From Candidatus Ideonella esbjergensis (GTDB taxonomy: Bacteria; Pseudomonadota; Gammaproteobacteria; Burkholderiales; Burkholderiaceae_C), in the NCBI GenBank assembly GCA_016710065.1, contig JADJLP010000002.1, positions 310,001 through 374,000 on the forward strand: a DNA stretch of 64,000 nucleotides. Direction: 5' to 3'. Positions 1 through 8,175 of this stretch are shown here, piece after piece. The position numbers and the translations under genes are program-made. Position 1 is the first letter of the stretch. Every line of letters starts with the position of its first letter. The notes below the pieces were generated by a model, which was not told the origin of the DNA, made no database searches, and saw nothing but the letters and a program-made list of their open reading frames with translations.

Positions 1-1
1 C

Positions 2-775
2 ATGTCGGGCCGCTCGGCCGTGCAGTACCAGGTGTCCACCAGTGGCTCGGTGGCGCTGAAGGCGGTGAAGCAGCCGCTGTTCGGCTCCACGGCCTGCTCG
101 GATGCACTCAAGGCGCTGATCACGGCGCCGCGTGCCCATGTGCTGGAGGCCGAGCACACGCGGGTGGCCGACCGCTCGCTCAAGGCGGATGCCAGCCTCA
201 GCGCTGCGCTGGCAGGCGCACCGGCGATCACCACGCCCTTCACCGCCGGCAACAAGCTGGCCGACCAGCTCAAGATGGTGGCGCGCATGATCTCGTGCGC
301 CGACGCGCTCACCGTCAAGCGCCAGGTGTTCTTTGTCTCGCTGGGCGGCTTCGACACCCACGACGGCCTGCTCACCCAGCACCCCGCGCTGCTCACCGAC
401 GTGGCGGCGGCGCTGAGCGAATTCCAGGCCGCCCTCACCGAACTGGGCGTGGCCCCGCAGGTGAGCACCTTCACGGCATCTGACTTCGGCCGTTCGCTGG
501 CCGGCAACAACGACGGCTCCGACCACGGCTGGGGCAGCATGCACTTCGTGCTGGGCGGGGCGGTGCACGGCCAGCGCCACTACGGCAGCGCGCCGGTCAT
601 CGCCAACAACGGGCCCGACGACGTGGGCCAGGGCCGCCTGTTGCCCACCACCTCGGTGGACCAGTACGCCGCCACGCTGGGCCGCTGGTTTGGCCTCAGC
701 GACGCGCAACTGCTGGAGGTGCTGCCCCACTTGAGCCACTACAACGCCAGCGCGCGCACGCTGGGCTTTGTGTGA
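2..775 (+). CDS. DUF1501 family protein, C-terminal part
   Basis: This is the carboxyl half of a DUF1501 protein cut by the window edge; complete members are usually about 400-450 residues and most carry a Tat signal that would lie outside the window. Recognisable family blocks are GGFDTHDGLLTQH near residues 115-127 and the Asp/His-rich stretch TASDFGRSL...GSDHGWG near 158-177, typical of this sulfatase-like domain. It probably acts in the periplasm; its biochemical function is not established. The first ATG in the window is internal, so no true start is visible. The gene ends 25 nt before the metX leader and has no clear terminator of its own. Family call is confident, function unknown. Confidence 0.8.
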   Translation: MSGRSAVQYQVSTSGSVALKAVKQPLFGSTACSDALKALITAPRAHVLEAEHTRVADRSLKADASLSAALAGAPAITTPFTAGNKLADQLKMVARMISCADALTVKRQVFFVSLGGFDTHDGLLTQHPALLTDVAAALSEFQAALTELGVAPQVSTFTASDFGRSLAGNNDGSDHGWGSMHFVLGGAVHGQRHYGSAPVIANNGPDDVGQGRLLPTTSVDQYAATLGRWFGLSDAQLLEVLPHLSHYNASARTLGFV

Positions 776-800
776 TGCCCTGATAAACTCCGCCGCCTTC

Positions 801-850
801 AGCGCCGATTTGTTCCAGATTGCGGGCGCTATAGAAATCCCGCTAAACGC
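801..850 (+). promoter_or_regulatory. SAM-II (SAM-alpha) riboswitch aptamer in the metX leader
   Basis: The pattern matches the SAM-II aptamer. P1 is AGCGCC at 801-806 pairing with GGCGCT at 825-830. The loop starts with GATTTG (807-812) and ends with ATTGCG (819-824), and after a linker comes GCTAAA (842-847). GAUUU, UUGC and GCUAAA are the conserved sequence elements of this H-type pseudoknot class, and the loop length (18 nt) agrees with known examples. It lies directly before metX, a known SAM-II target. SAM binding would be expected to turn the gene off. The exact pseudoknot pairing was not computed. Confidence 0.8.
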
Positions 851-861
851 GACACCTCCTC

Positions 862-909
862 ACCCGGTGGCCGCATTCTTCAGCGGCACCGGGTTTATTT
901 TTTTTTTTT
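862..909 (+). terminator. Intrinsic terminator between the SAM-II aptamer and metX
   Basis: The arms ACCCGGTG(G)CCGC at 862-874 and GCGGCACCGGGT at 883-894 form a 12-bp stem with one bulged G and an 8-nt loop. A run of T broken by one A follows (894-909). It stands between the aptamer and the metX Shine-Dalgarno (GGAG 910-913 or GAGG 916-919), so it is placed as the expression platform. The alternative, that it ends read-through from the upstream gene, is less likely because the aptamer precedes it. Confidence 0.85.
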
Positions 910-924
910 GGAGTTGAGGTCGTC

Positions 925-2064
925 ATGGCATCGGTAGGATTGGTCAACCCGCAGCGCATGCACTTTGCCGAGCCACTGGCCTTGCAAAGCGGCGCCCGCC
1001 TGCGCGACTACACCCTGGTCTACGAGACCTACGGCGCGCTCAACGCCGACAAGAGCAACGCCGTGCTGGTGTGCCACGCGCTCAACGCCTCGCACCACGT
1101 GGCGGGCGAATACGAGGGGCAAGACAAGAGCGAAGGCTGGTGGGACAACCTGGTGGGCCCGGGCAAGCCGCTGGACACCGAGCGCTTCTTCGTCATCGGC
1201 ATCAACAACCCCGGCTCGTGCTTCGGCTCCACCGGACCCATGGATGTGAACCCCGACACCGGCAAGGCCTACGGCGCCGATTTTCCGGTGGTGACGGTGG
1301 AAGACTGGGTGGACGCGCAAGCCCGCCTGATCGCGCAACTGGGCATCACCCAGCTCGCTGCCGTGCTGGGCGGATCTTTGGGCGGCATGCAGGCCCTGGC
1401 CTGGACGCTGCGCCACCCCGAGCGGCTGCGCCACTGCGTGGCCGTGGCCACCGCGCCCAATCTCTCCACGCAGAACATCGCCTTCAACGAGGTGGCGCGC
1501 CGCGCCATCGTCACCGACCCCGAGTTCCATGGCGGCCACTTCTACGAGCACGGCGTGATCCCGCGGCGCGGCCTGCGCGTGGCGCGCATGATCGGCCACA
1601 TCACCTACCTCAGCGACGATTCGATGGAGGCCAAGTTCGGCCGCGAGCTGCGGGCCACCGGCCTGAACTACAGCACGCAGGAGATCGAGTTCCAGATCGA
1701 GAGCTACCTGCGTCACCAGGGCGAAAAGTTCAGCGAATACTTCGACGCCAACACCTACCTGCTCATCACCCGCGCGCTGGATTACTTTGACCCGGCGCGG
1801 GCCTTTGGTGGCGATCTTTCGCGGGCCTTTGCGGTGGCCAAGGACAAGAAGTTCCTGCTGGTGAGCTTCACCACCGATTGGCGTTTCTCGCCAGCGCGCT
1901 CGCGTGAGCTGGTGAAGGCGTTGGTGGACAACCAGGTGGACGTGAGCTATGCCGAGATCGCCGCGCCGCATGGGCACGATGCCTTCCTGCTCGAAGACAC
2001 GCGCTACCACGGTGTGATGCGCGCCTACTTCGACCGCATCGCCCACGAAACCCCAGGTGCTTGA
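925..2064 (+). CDS. metX: MetX, homoserine O-acyltransferase (probably O-succinyltransferase)
   Basis: Acylates homoserine in the first committed step of methionine synthesis; cytoplasmic alpha/beta-hydrolase fold enzyme of 379 residues, the normal length. The nucleophile elbow GGSLGGMQ places the catalytic Ser at 151; Asp318 (TTDWRFSP) and His351 (PHGHD) complete the triad. Proteobacterial MetX enzymes encoded next to metW are often succinyltransferases (MetXS) rather than acetyltransferases; which acyl donor is used here cannot be read with certainty. The start ATG has GAGG five bases upstream. Expression is likely controlled by the SAM-II riboswitch and terminator in its leader. The stop codon lies two bases before the metW ATG, indicating translational coupling. 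Confidence 0.95.
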   Translation: MASVGLVNPQRMHFAEPLALQSGARLRDYTLVYETYGALNADKSNAVLVCHALNASHHVAGEYEGQDKSEGWWDNLVGPGKPLDTERFFVIGINNPGSCFGSTGPMDVNPDTGKAYGADFPVVTVEDWVDAQARLIAQLGITQLAAVLGGSLGGMQALAWTLRHPERLRHCVAVATAPNLSTQNIAFNEVARRAIVTDPEFHGGHFYEHGVIPRRGLRVARMIGHITYLSDDSMEAKFGRELRATGLNYSTQEIEFQIESYLRHQGEKFSEYFDANTYLLITRALDYFDPARAFGGDLSRAFAVAKDKKFLLVSFTTDWRFSPARSRELVKALVDNQVDVSYAEIAAPHGHDAFLLEDTRYHGVMRAYFDRIAHETPGA

Positions 2065-2065
2065 G

Positions 2066-2650
2066 ATGACAGAGCACAAGAACCTCGAAACCATCGCCAG
2101 CCTGGTGCCCGAAGGGTCGCGCGTGCTCGACCTGGGCTGCGGCACCGGCGAGCTGCTTGCCTACCTGCAAAAGCACCGTGGCTGCAGCGGCTATGGCGTG
2201 GAGCTGGACGACGCCAACCTGCTGGCCTGCGCGCGGCGCGGCGTGAACGTGATCCAGTTCAACCTCGAAGAAGGCCTGCAACTCTTCCAGGACCAGAGCT
2301 TCGACGTGGTGCTGCAGTTCGAGACCCTGCAGCACCTGCGCAATGCCGAGCTGATGCTGCGCGAGACGGCGCGCGTGGGCCGCATCGGCATCGTCAGCTT
2401 CCCCAACTTCGCCCACTGGCCGAACCGCCTGGCCGTGCTGCGCGGGCGCATGCCCGTCACCAAGGCGCTGCCCTACGAGTGGTACGACACGCCCAACATC
2501 CGCGTCGGCACGTACGCCGACTTCGAGGTGCTGGCCGGCAAGAACGGCCTGAGCGTCATCGACAGCTTTGGCCTGCAAGCCGGCGAGGTGGTGCGCCAGT
2601 GGCCCAACCTGATGGCCAGCGTGGCGCTGTTCAAGTTCGAGCGGCGGTAG
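2066..2650 (+). CDS. metW: MetW, methionine biosynthesis methyltransferase-like protein
   Basis: MetW is the partner of MetX; it has a class I SAM-methyltransferase fold and in studied proteobacteria is needed for full MetX activity. The glycine-rich SAM motif VLDLGCGTGE lies near residues 20-29, followed by an acidic strand end GVELDD and the family block PNFAHWPNRL. Length (about 194 residues) is typical. I chose ATG 2066; an in-frame GTG at 2057 would overlap the end of metX and cannot be excluded. It shares the metX transcript and hence the riboswitch. A structured repeat begins immediately after the stop. Confidence 0.95.
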   Translation: MTEHKNLETIASLVPEGSRVLDLGCGTGELLAYLQKHRGCSGYGVELDDANLLACARRGVNVIQFNLEEGLQLFQDQSFDVVLQFETLQHLRNAELMLRETARVGRIGIVSFPNFAHWPNRLAVLRGRMPVTKALPYEWYDTPNIRVGTYADFEVLAGKNGLSVIDSFGLQAGEVVRQWPNLMASVALFKFERR

Positions 2651-2733
2651 ATGGGGCACCCGGCTGCGGGGTACCGCAGCCACCCGCCGGGCGGGTTGCG
2701 CAGGCCGCTTGGGAGCGGCCCGGCGCTGGCCTG
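2651..2733 (+). repeat. Dispersed structured repeat, family B, copy 1
   Basis: About 83 nt made of successive palindromes: GGCTGCGGGGTACCGCAGCC, a CCCGCCGGGCGGG stem and AGGCCGCTTGGGAGCGGCC. Closely related copies lie at 11333-11415 (same strand) and 31019-31100 (opposite strand). All three start within a few bases of a gene end. This copy sits between the convergent metW and gspB genes and may double as a transcription stop or mRNA stabiliser. Confidence 0.8.
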
Positions 2734-2758
2734 CGTGGGGCACCCGGCAGCGGCGTCG

Positions 2759-3442
2759 TCAGTACGGCACTTCCACCACCTGGTCTTTCCAGCGCAGCCT
2801 GGCCGATTTGGGGCCGATGTGTTCGAGCACCAGGCCGGGCTGCACGGTCTCGCCTTCGCGCAGCACCTGGTCGTTGATCACCAGCACCCGGTTTTCGGGT
2901 GTTTCGGCGTACATCACGCCACCCACTTTCAGCGCCGGCACGGTGGCCGCTGGGGGTTGGGCAGGGCGGGGCGCAGGGGTGGGGGTGGCTGCGGTGGTGG
3001 CTGTGGTGGTTGTGGTGGCTGTGGTGGTGGGGGCCACCGAGCTGGCCATCGGGGCTGCGGCTTTGGCGGGGGCCGTGCGTGCCAAGGGCGGCGGTGCCAC
3101 CCGGGGCACGGGCACCTCGGCCCGCGCCACCGGGGCTGGCGCTGGGGTGGCGGGAGCGACCGGCGGAGACACGGCCACTTCGGGGCGCGGCGCGGGCATC
3201 TCCGGCGGTGCGGGCGTCTGCGGCGAAGGTGGCGCCTCGGCGCGCAGCAGCAGCCAGGCCAACAGCCCGGCCAGCAGCAGGGCGGTGGCCACGGCCGCGA
3301 TGCGCAGCCAGGGGGTGTCTTCCACATGGGCCTCAGGCGTGGCCCTGGCGCTCAGCGAGCGGGCATGCAGATCGGGCAGTTGTCCGCGCTCGCGCTCGCG
3401 TTCGGCATCGGCGCGGCGAAGGGCATCAAGGATGAAGGACAT
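2759..3442 (-). CDS. gspB: GspB-like general secretion pathway protein
   Basis: Membrane-anchored periplasmic protein of 227 residues. It opens with MSFILDALRRADAERERERG, the signature start of GspB/ExeB proteins, has one transmembrane helix near residues 49-68 (IAAVATALLLAGLLAWLLL), a long Pro/Ala/Thr-rich spacer to about 160, and a compact C-terminal domain ending in W-K-D-Q-V-V-E-V-P-Y. GspA and GspB together help insert the type II secretion secretin through peptidoglycan. The start is eight bases after the gspA stop, so the two are co-transcribed. No other gsp gene is in the window. The spacer contains an (ACC/ACG)-rich low-complexity run around 2985-3030. Confidence 0.85.
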   Translation of the reverse strand: MSFILDALRRADAERERERGQLPDLHARSLSARATPEAHVEDTPWLRIAAVATALLLAGLLAWLLLRAEAPPSPQTPAPPEMPAPRPEVAVSPPVAPATPAPAPVARAEVPVPRVAPPPLARTAPAKAAAPMASSVAPTTTATTTTTATTAATPTPAPRPAQPPAATVPALKVGGVMYAETPENRVLVINDQVLREGETVQPGLVLEHIGPKSARLRWKDQVVEVPY

Positions 3443-3450
3443 GCGCGGGC

Positions 3451-5160
3451 CTACTTTGCAAGGGTGGGCATGGGGGCGGTTGAGCGCGCGGAGAGGCGCG
3501 GTTCGTCCACCCCCATGGTGCGGTTGAGCTGCATCAGCGTGGAGGGCCCGGCCAGCCCGTCGGGCATCAGGCTCCGGGCGTTCTGGAAGGCCACCACCTG
3601 CGCCGTCAACGCGGCGTCCAGCCGGGCGGTGCCCGCAGGTGGCGGGGCCACGCCGCGCCACTGGGCCAGTGCGGTGGCCAACCAGTCCACACCCTTGCCC
3701 CCGCTGCCGGGTTGCAGCAGTTCGGCATGGCCTTCGGGCGCGCGCCAGAAGGTGGCGAACTCACCCTGCCAGGCCTCGGTGAGTGCGTTCAGGGTCACGC
3801 TGCGGCGCACGCCGCCCATGCGCAACGTGGCCTGGGTGGCACTGAGGTCTTCCAGCACGGCGTAGCTCTGGGGGCCTGGGCCGATGCGCAGCGTGACGAT
3901 GCCGGGCCGGTCCAGCAACTGCACCTTGGCGGCGCTCAGGTGCCCCCGGTAGCAATGGACTTGCGCGGCACGCACGGCCGCCTGGCACGGGTCGCCCGTC
4001 AAGGCCGGCAGGTGCCAGGCATCGGCCAGCTGGCGCCAGGCGTTGGGCTCGTCGCGGATGGGGTGGGGCCAGGCGTCCAGGTGCAAGACCTGGTCGAGCG
4101 GGACGGGGGGGTTGGCCGCGGCCGGCGCCGACGTGGCGGGCGCCGGGGCGGCGGCAGGCTCCGAGCCCGGAGCCGACCCAGCGGTTGCCGCAAGCGCCAG
4201 GCCGGGCGGTACCGAGTCTGCAACCACAGCCGGCATGGGTTGACCGCGCGGCACCCACAGGTAGGTCACACCCGCACCCATGAGGGCGCCCGCCAGCGCC
4301 AGCGCCGCGATGAGCCCCCGGTGCCCCTCGTGGCTGGCGTCGCCATGATCGTCGCCAAACACTTCCTCGGCCGCCTGTGACACCAGCGCGGCACCCACGC
4401 GTGCCTGCCCGTTGGCATAGCCGCCCAGCAAGGCTCGGTCACACAGCAGGTTGATGCGGCGCGGGACGCCACGCGTGATGCGGTGGATGCTCGCCAGCGC
4501 CTGGGCATCAAAGGGCGAGGCCCCGGCCAGGCCGGCCACGAACAGCCGGTGCGCGATGTACTGCGCGGTCTCGGTGGGCGACAAGGCGCCCAGGTGAAAG
4601 CGCGCAATCACGCGCTGCGCCAGTTGCTCCAGCTCGGGCCGGGCCAGCATCTCGCGCAGCTCGGGCTGGCCGATCAGGATGATCTGCAGCAGCTTGCGCT
4701 CGTTGGTTTCCAGGTTGGTCAGCAGGCGCAATTGCTCCAGCACCTCGGCCGAGAGGTTCTGCGCCTCGTCAATGATGAGCACGCTGTTGCGCCCGCTGCC
4801 GTGCTGGGCCAGCAGGTAGGCGTTGAGCGGGTCGAGATAGTCCTTCACGCTGGTGGCCGACGCGTTCACCACCACGCCAAACTCGTCGCACACGGTCTTC
4901 AGCAGCTCGGGCACGCTGAGCTTGGGGTTGAAGATGTAGGCCACATTGCACTGGGCGGGCACCTGCTCCAGAAAGCAGCGGCACACCGTGGTCTTGCCGG
5001 CACCGATTTCGCCCGAGAGCAGCACGAAGCCGCCGCCGCCCTTCAGGCCATACAGCAGGTGGGCCAGCGCCTCCCGGTGCCGATCGCTCATGTAGAGGTA
5101 ATGCGGATCGGGCGCGATCGAGAAGGGCGCCTGCTTGAGGCCGTAGAACGACAGGTACAT
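3451..5160 (-). CDS. gspA: GspA/ExeA-like AAA ATPase with peptidoglycan-binding domain
   Basis: Inner-membrane ATPase of 569 residues. The N-terminal AAA domain starts MYLSFYGLKQAPFSIAPDP and has Walker A GEIGAGKTT near residues 50-58 and Walker B LIIDEAQ near 129-135. One transmembrane segment near 281-302 (LIAALALAGALMGAGVTYLWV) is followed by a Pro/Ala spacer, and a periplasmic C-terminal PG_binding_1-type domain (VAFQNARSLMPDGLAGPSTL). This is the full ExeA architecture: cytoplasmic nucleotide energy coupled to periplasmic peptidoglycan contact for secretin assembly. It is first gene of the gspA-gspB operon. The substrate secretin (type II secretion or pilus) must be encoded elsewhere. 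Confidence 0.9.
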   Translation of the reverse strand: MYLSFYGLKQAPFSIAPDPHYLYMSDRHREALAHLLYGLKGGGGFVLLSGEIGAGKTTVCRCFLEQVPAQCNVAYIFNPKLSVPELLKTVCDEFGVVVNASATSVKDYLDPLNAYLLAQHGSGRNSVLIIDEAQNLSAEVLEQLRLLTNLETNERKLLQIILIGQPELREMLARPELEQLAQRVIARFHLGALSPTETAQYIAHRLFVAGLAGASPFDAQALASIHRITRGVPRRINLLCDRALLGGYANGQARVGAALVSQAAEEVFGDDHGDASHEGHRGLIAALALAGALMGAGVTYLWVPRGQPMPAVVADSVPPGLALAATAGSAPGSEPAAAPAPATSAPAAANPPVPLDQVLHLDAWPHPIRDEPNAWRQLADAWHLPALTGDPCQAAVRAAQVHCYRGHLSAAKVQLLDRPGIVTLRIGPGPQSYAVLEDLSATQATLRMGGVRRSVTLNALTEAWQGEFATFWRAPEGHAELLQPGSGGKGVDWLATALAQWRGVAPPPAGTARLDAALTAQVVAFQNARSLMPDGLAGPSTLMQLNRTMGVDEPRLSARSTAPMPTLAK

Positions 5161-5189
5161 GGGCTGCGAGGATACCGCCCCTACCCCCT

Positions 5190-5260
5190 GTCATTCCCGC
5201 GCAGGCGGGAATCCACGGGCGCCACGGAAACTGCTGGATTCCCGCCTGCGCGGGAATGAC
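5190..5260. repeat. REP-type inverted pair (family A, REPIN-like)
   Basis: Two copies of a 26-nt repeat with core ATTCCCGCGCAGGCGGGAAT (5190-5215 and, inverted, 5235-5260) are separated by 19 nt and can fold into one long hairpin. A third, degenerate half at 5296-5309 lies inside the end of the neighbouring DUF2520 gene. The same family recurs at 8202-8225/8511-8535, 14274-14300, 29951-30087, 49678-49747 and 56258-56326. Confidence 0.9.
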
Positions 5261-5273
5261 AACAGGGCGGGAA

Positions 5274-6143
5274 CTACGAGCGCACGGGCAGGCTCCGCGC
5301 GGGAATGACGGGGCCACCCCCTGCCAGCCGCACCGCCAGAGCCGAGAGCGCCGCATAGGCCTGGGCCAAGGTCGGGTCGCACGCGGCCATGGCGGCGCCC
5401 TGGGCCTGCACCACCGCCACGTCGCCGCGTGCGGCCGGGCCGGTGAGGGCGCCCAGCGGCCCCAAAGCCTGCAGGTTGGCAGCGGCGCGCTGCACGAAGC
5501 CGTTGGCCAGCGCGTGCACCCATTCAGGCGGCACGCCCGTGCCCTGCCACAGCTCGGCGGCCACCGCCTGCAGCACGGGCAAGAAGTTGCTGGCGAACAC
5601 CGCAGCGCCGTGGTACAGCGGCTTGTCGGCGGCCAGCAGCGTGAAACACCGGCCGCCGATGGCTGTGTAGGCGGCCTGGGCTTGGGCCATGGCGGGCGCA
5701 TCACCTTCCAGTGCGCACACCGTGCCAGCGAATTGACGCTGGGCCAGTGCCACGTCGGCAAAGCTCAGCGCCGGGTGGGTGCTGGCGAGTGCCCACCCGC
5801 GTGCTTGCAACGGGGCCATTTCAGCAGCGCTGAGAAAGCCGCTGCAATGCCAGGCCGTGCCGTGCGGTAGCCCGGGCACAGCGGCCAGCGCGCCGGCCAC
5901 GCTGGCGATCTGGGTGTCGGGCACGGCCAGCAGCCACACCTCTGCGGCGGGCATGGCGGCGAGTTCGGTCACCACCTGGCCTTGGCTCAGCGCGTCCACC
6001 AAAGCGTGTGCGGCCTGCGCGCTGCGGCTCAGCACCGCTTGCAAGCGGAACACACCCTGCGCGACCCAGAGCTGTGCCAGCGTGCAGCCCACGCGGCCGG
6101 CGCCAATGACATTGAGCGTGGGGGTGGCCGTGCCCATGCCCAT
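5274..6143 (-). CDS. Rossmann-like/DUF2520 oxidoreductase
   Basis: Cytoplasmic protein of 289 residues with an N-terminal Rossmann domain (VIGAGRVGCTLA near residues 12-23, NAD(P)-binding type) and a helical DUF2520 domain from about residue 150 (HGAAVFASNFLPVL). The overall plan resembles ketopantoate reductase and F420-dependent NADP reductases; the substrate is unknown. Its start lies two bases after the end of the upstream decarboxylase gene, so both are one transcription unit. The last dozen residues (PVIPARSLPVRS) are encoded by a degenerate REP half, so the original C terminus was probably extended or replaced by repeat insertion. Confidence 0.8.
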   Translation of the reverse strand: MGMGTATPTLNVIGAGRVGCTLAQLWVAQGVFRLQAVLSRSAQAAHALVDALSQGQVVTELAAMPAAEVWLLAVPDTQIASVAGALAAVPGLPHGTAWHCSGFLSAAEMAPLQARGWALASTHPALSFADVALAQRQFAGTVCALEGDAPAMAQAQAAYTAIGGRCFTLLAADKPLYHGAAVFASNFLPVLQAVAAELWQGTGVPPEWVHALANGFVQRAAANLQALGPLGALTGPAARGDVAVVQAQGAAMAACDPTLAQAYAALSALAVRLAGGGPVIPARSLPVRS

Positions 6144-6145
6144 GC

Positions 6146-8128
6146 TCAGTGCGCGTGCCGGCGTGGCAACCGCGCTTGCTCGGTCTCGCTCAGCACCCGC
6201 AGGTGCAGCTCGCCATCCACCTGGGCCAGGCCGTGCAGGTCGATGGACTTCTGCGTCTGCAGCAGCCGCGTGAGGTAGGCCACGATGGCCGGCTCTATCA
6301 CCTGGCCCGGCACCAGCACCGGGATGCCCGGCGGGTAGGGCACGATCTGGTCGCAGCAGACGCGGCCGTTCAGCGCCGCATTCGGTTGGCCATGGGCGTC
6401 CACCAGCGGCAGGCGCACGCCGGCTTCGTAGAAGGCATCGCGTGGCAAACAGGCCAGCGCCGAGAAGCGCGGCGCCTCGGGCATGCGGGCGTAGGTCAGC
6501 GGCGTGCGGCGGTCCTTGGCCAGGCGCAGCATGGCGTCGAACAGCCGGCTCACCTTGGAGCGCGTGGTGGCGATGGTGAGCAGCAGCGTGAGCGTGTTGT
6601 GGGTGTTCTTCTCGACCTGGATGTTGTAGCGGTTGATCAGCTCGTCGCGCAGCTCATCGGCACTCCAGCCGCTGGCCGAGATGTCGATGGTGAGCTTGGT
6701 CGGGTCGAGGCGGATGCCGTCGGCTTTCGCCTCGTCGCTCAGCAAATCGTCCAGTGCCAGCACACGGAAAGCGCCGGTGGCGTTGATCTTCTCGCGCAGC
6801 TCGGCGGCAAACTTCAGCGAGCGGTCGAGCAGCCGGTAGCCCTCCATCACCGCCTGCTTGCGCGCCACGTCCAGGCTGGCGATCAGCTGGTACTGCGGGC
6901 TGGTGCTGGCATGCATGTTGAAGTTCTCGCGGAACAGATGCTCGTCGAAGGCCGGGTCGTTCACGTGGATCATGCTGGCCTGCGAAAAGGCCGAGAGCAC
7001 CTTGTGCGTGCTCTGGGTGGCGTAGTCGGCCCCGCACTCCAGCGCGGTGGGGCGCAGCTCGGGGTGGAAGCGCGCGTGGCCGTACCAGGCCTCGTCGACG
7101 ATCACCTTGATGTGGGCCGCATGGGCCATGGCGATGATGGGCGCCAGGTCGTAGCGCAGGCCGTCGTAGGTGCAACTGGTGAGGATCAGCACCTTGGCGT
7201 CGGGGTTGGCCGTGATCGCCGCGGCCAGTGTGGCCTTGGGCACCGGGCCGAACAGGCCGTACTGGCGGTTCACCGATGAGTCGAGGTACACCGGCTGCGC
7301 GCCCGAGAGGATGACGCCGTGGTGCACGCTCTTGTGGCAGTTGCGGTCGAGCAGCAGCTTGTCGCCCGGGGCCAGCAGGGTCTGGAAGATGACCTTGTTC
7401 GAGGTGCTGGTGCCGTTGGTGGCGAAGTAGGTTTTGCGCGCACCAAAGGCCTTGGCCGCGAGCCGCTGGCTGGCGGCGATCACGCCGGTGGGGTGCAGCA
7501 ATGAATCGAGCATGGGCACGCTCACCGAGAGGTCGGCACGCAGCATTTCCTCGCCCACGAAGTCGTGGAAATCGCCCACCCAGGGGCTGTTCTTGAAGGC
7601 GTCGCCGCCGGCATGGCCGGGCGTGTGCCAGCTGTCCTTGGCCTGGGCCACGTAGTCGCGCAGCGCGTCGTAGAAGGGCGTGTCGGCCTTCTCGGCCACC
7701 TCGGCGGCGAGGATGCGGAACCAGCCGGCGTGGTCTTGCTCGTCGCGAAAGAAATAGCCGTCCACCGCGTCGCTGGCGAGCTGCTCCACCAGCAGCTTGT
7801 CGGCGTCGTCCTCCAGCAGCATGTAGAGCGAAAGCTCGGGCCGCGCGGCAATGAGCTGCTGGGCCAGGGCCACGGCGGCGTGGCGGCTGGCGGCGCTGGC
7901 CGTGGAGGGGCCGTGGTCCACCAGCACCACCTGCACGTCGGCCTGTAGTTGCGGTTGTGGTTGTGGCACCAGCGCCGCCTGCAGCGCCGAGCCATCGCAC
8001 TCACAGGGCAAGGCCACCAGGCCGTGGGGGTTGTCGCGCTTGGCAGCGGCCTGGTTCAGGCCATCGCTGAGTTGCTGTCGCCACGCCGGGTCGGCGCTGA
8101 CGATCAGCACATGGGTTGCCGGATTCAT
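6146..8128 (-). CDS. Orn/Lys/Arg decarboxylase family protein
   Basis: PLP-dependent fold-type I amino acid decarboxylase of 660 residues, shorter than the roughly 710-760 residues of the E. coli acid-inducible enzymes. It has an N-terminal response-regulator-like wing domain (1 to about 145), the core PLP domain with Asp345 in VIVDEAWYG and the Schiff-base Lys376 in STHKVLSAFSQ, and a C-terminal domain with the family block PYPPGIPVLVPG. The reaction would release CO2 from arginine, lysine or ornithine to give a diamine or agmatine; which one cannot be decided from the sequence. AGGAG lies about ten bases before the start. Possible link to polyamine genes at 35509. Confidence 0.85.
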   Translation of the reverse strand: MNPATHVLIVSADPAWRQQLSDGLNQAAAKRDNPHGLVALPCECDGSALQAALVPQPQPQLQADVQVVLVDHGPSTASAASRHAAVALAQQLIAARPELSLYMLLEDDADKLLVEQLASDAVDGYFFRDEQDHAGWFRILAAEVAEKADTPFYDALRDYVAQAKDSWHTPGHAGGDAFKNSPWVGDFHDFVGEEMLRADLSVSVPMLDSLLHPTGVIAASQRLAAKAFGARKTYFATNGTSTSNKVIFQTLLAPGDKLLLDRNCHKSVHHGVILSGAQPVYLDSSVNRQYGLFGPVPKATLAAAITANPDAKVLILTSCTYDGLRYDLAPIIAMAHAAHIKVIVDEAWYGHARFHPELRPTALECGADYATQSTHKVLSAFSQASMIHVNDPAFDEHLFRENFNMHASTSPQYQLIASLDVARKQAVMEGYRLLDRSLKFAAELREKINATGAFRVLALDDLLSDEAKADGIRLDPTKLTIDISASGWSADELRDELINRYNIQVEKNTHNTLTLLLTIATTRSKVSRLFDAMLRLAKDRRTPLTYARMPEAPRFSALACLPRDAFYEAGVRLPLVDAHGQPNAALNGRVCCDQIVPYPPGIPVLVPGQVIEPAIVAYLTRLLQTQKSIDLHGLAQVDGELHLRVLSETEQARLPRRHAH

Positions 8129-8175
8129 GAAAGGGCTCTCCTGGGTTCTTGTGATGGCAGTGTAGGCAGGTATCG

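Noticed and set aside
2759..5160. A complete type II secretion cluster
   Set aside because: Only gspA and gspB are present; none of the core gspC-N genes is in the window.
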